Shown: piece after piece, positions 5,087 to 5,090 of the stretch | Layout of the letters: the number at the start of each line of letters is the position of its first letter | Numbering within the stretch: position 1 is the first letter of the stretch | Source of the DNA: Lewinellaceae bacterium | GTDB taxonomy: Bacteria > Bacteroidota > Bacteroidia > Chitinophagales > Saprospiraceae | DNA length: 5,090 bases | Reading direction: 5' to 3' | Assembly (NCBI GenBank): GCA_016712415.1 | Contig: JADJRC010000039.1 | Location: 1-5,090 of the forward strand | Position numbers and translations under genes: made by a program | Notes under the pieces: model-generated | The model's input: only the letters and a program-made list of their open reading frames with translations | What the model was told of the DNA's origin: nothing | Database searches by the model: none

Positions 5087-5090
5087 CGAG

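Noticed and set aside
1..5090. CRISPR array, insertion sequence, bacterial operon
   Set aside because: No regularly spaced repeats with unique spacers, no transposase frame with terminal inverted repeats, and no tightly packed genes with ribosome-binding sites.

Overview
The window looks like nuclear DNA of an animal, possibly an invertebrate such as a flatworm. There are no operon-like gene strings or Shine-Dalgarno-spaced starts. Coding-looking blocks are short and GC-rich, interrupted by AT-richer stretches bounded by GT/AG splice signals. Simple-sequence arrays are frequent, and one RNA polymerase III-type unit with box A, box B and an oligo-T stop is visible. The species cannot be fixed from the sequence alone.

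Layout. Positions 189-888 (minus strand) carry the best protein-coding evidence: a 3'-terminal exon (189-514) joined in phase across a 300-nt intron to a 74-nt exon (815-888). The predicted peptide resembles the second half of a coactosin-type ADF-H actin-binding domain; this is tentative. Upstream on the same strand, 1017-1579 contains coding-like segments that keep changing frame, as in a decayed gene or an indel-prone assembly. Positions 1383-1868 also hold a plus-strand open frame of uncertain status. Positions 1870-2458 are AT-rich and non-coding in appearance, with an inverted repeat. Two further minus-strand candidate frames (2459-2746 and 2789-3220) flank or cross a CT-rich minisatellite. 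A plus-strand frame ends at 3718, after running through A-rich sequence.

The most striking element is on the minus strand at 3711-3855: a 145-nt tRNA-like RNA. Its 5' end (GGGGTGA, then TA, then a box A) pairs over all seven acceptor positions with the 3' end. It has a perfect T-arm containing a consensus box B and an A discriminator, and T7 follows within five bases. Between the tRNA-like ends lie about 70 extra nucleotides, including a perfect 9-bp hairpin with a GAAA tetraloop and further long-range complementarity. It is either an unusual intron-containing tRNA gene, a relic of one, or a tRNA-like Pol III non-coding RNA.

The last kilobase holds a possible plus-strand exon (4044-4181), an AT-rich intron-like stretch with a 16-nt tandem duplication, a GC-rich patch with a 22-nt direct repeat, and a G-rich tandem array (4988-5086) likely to form G-quadruplexes. 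Apart from the minus-strand exon pair, no functional link between genes can be argued from the sequence.
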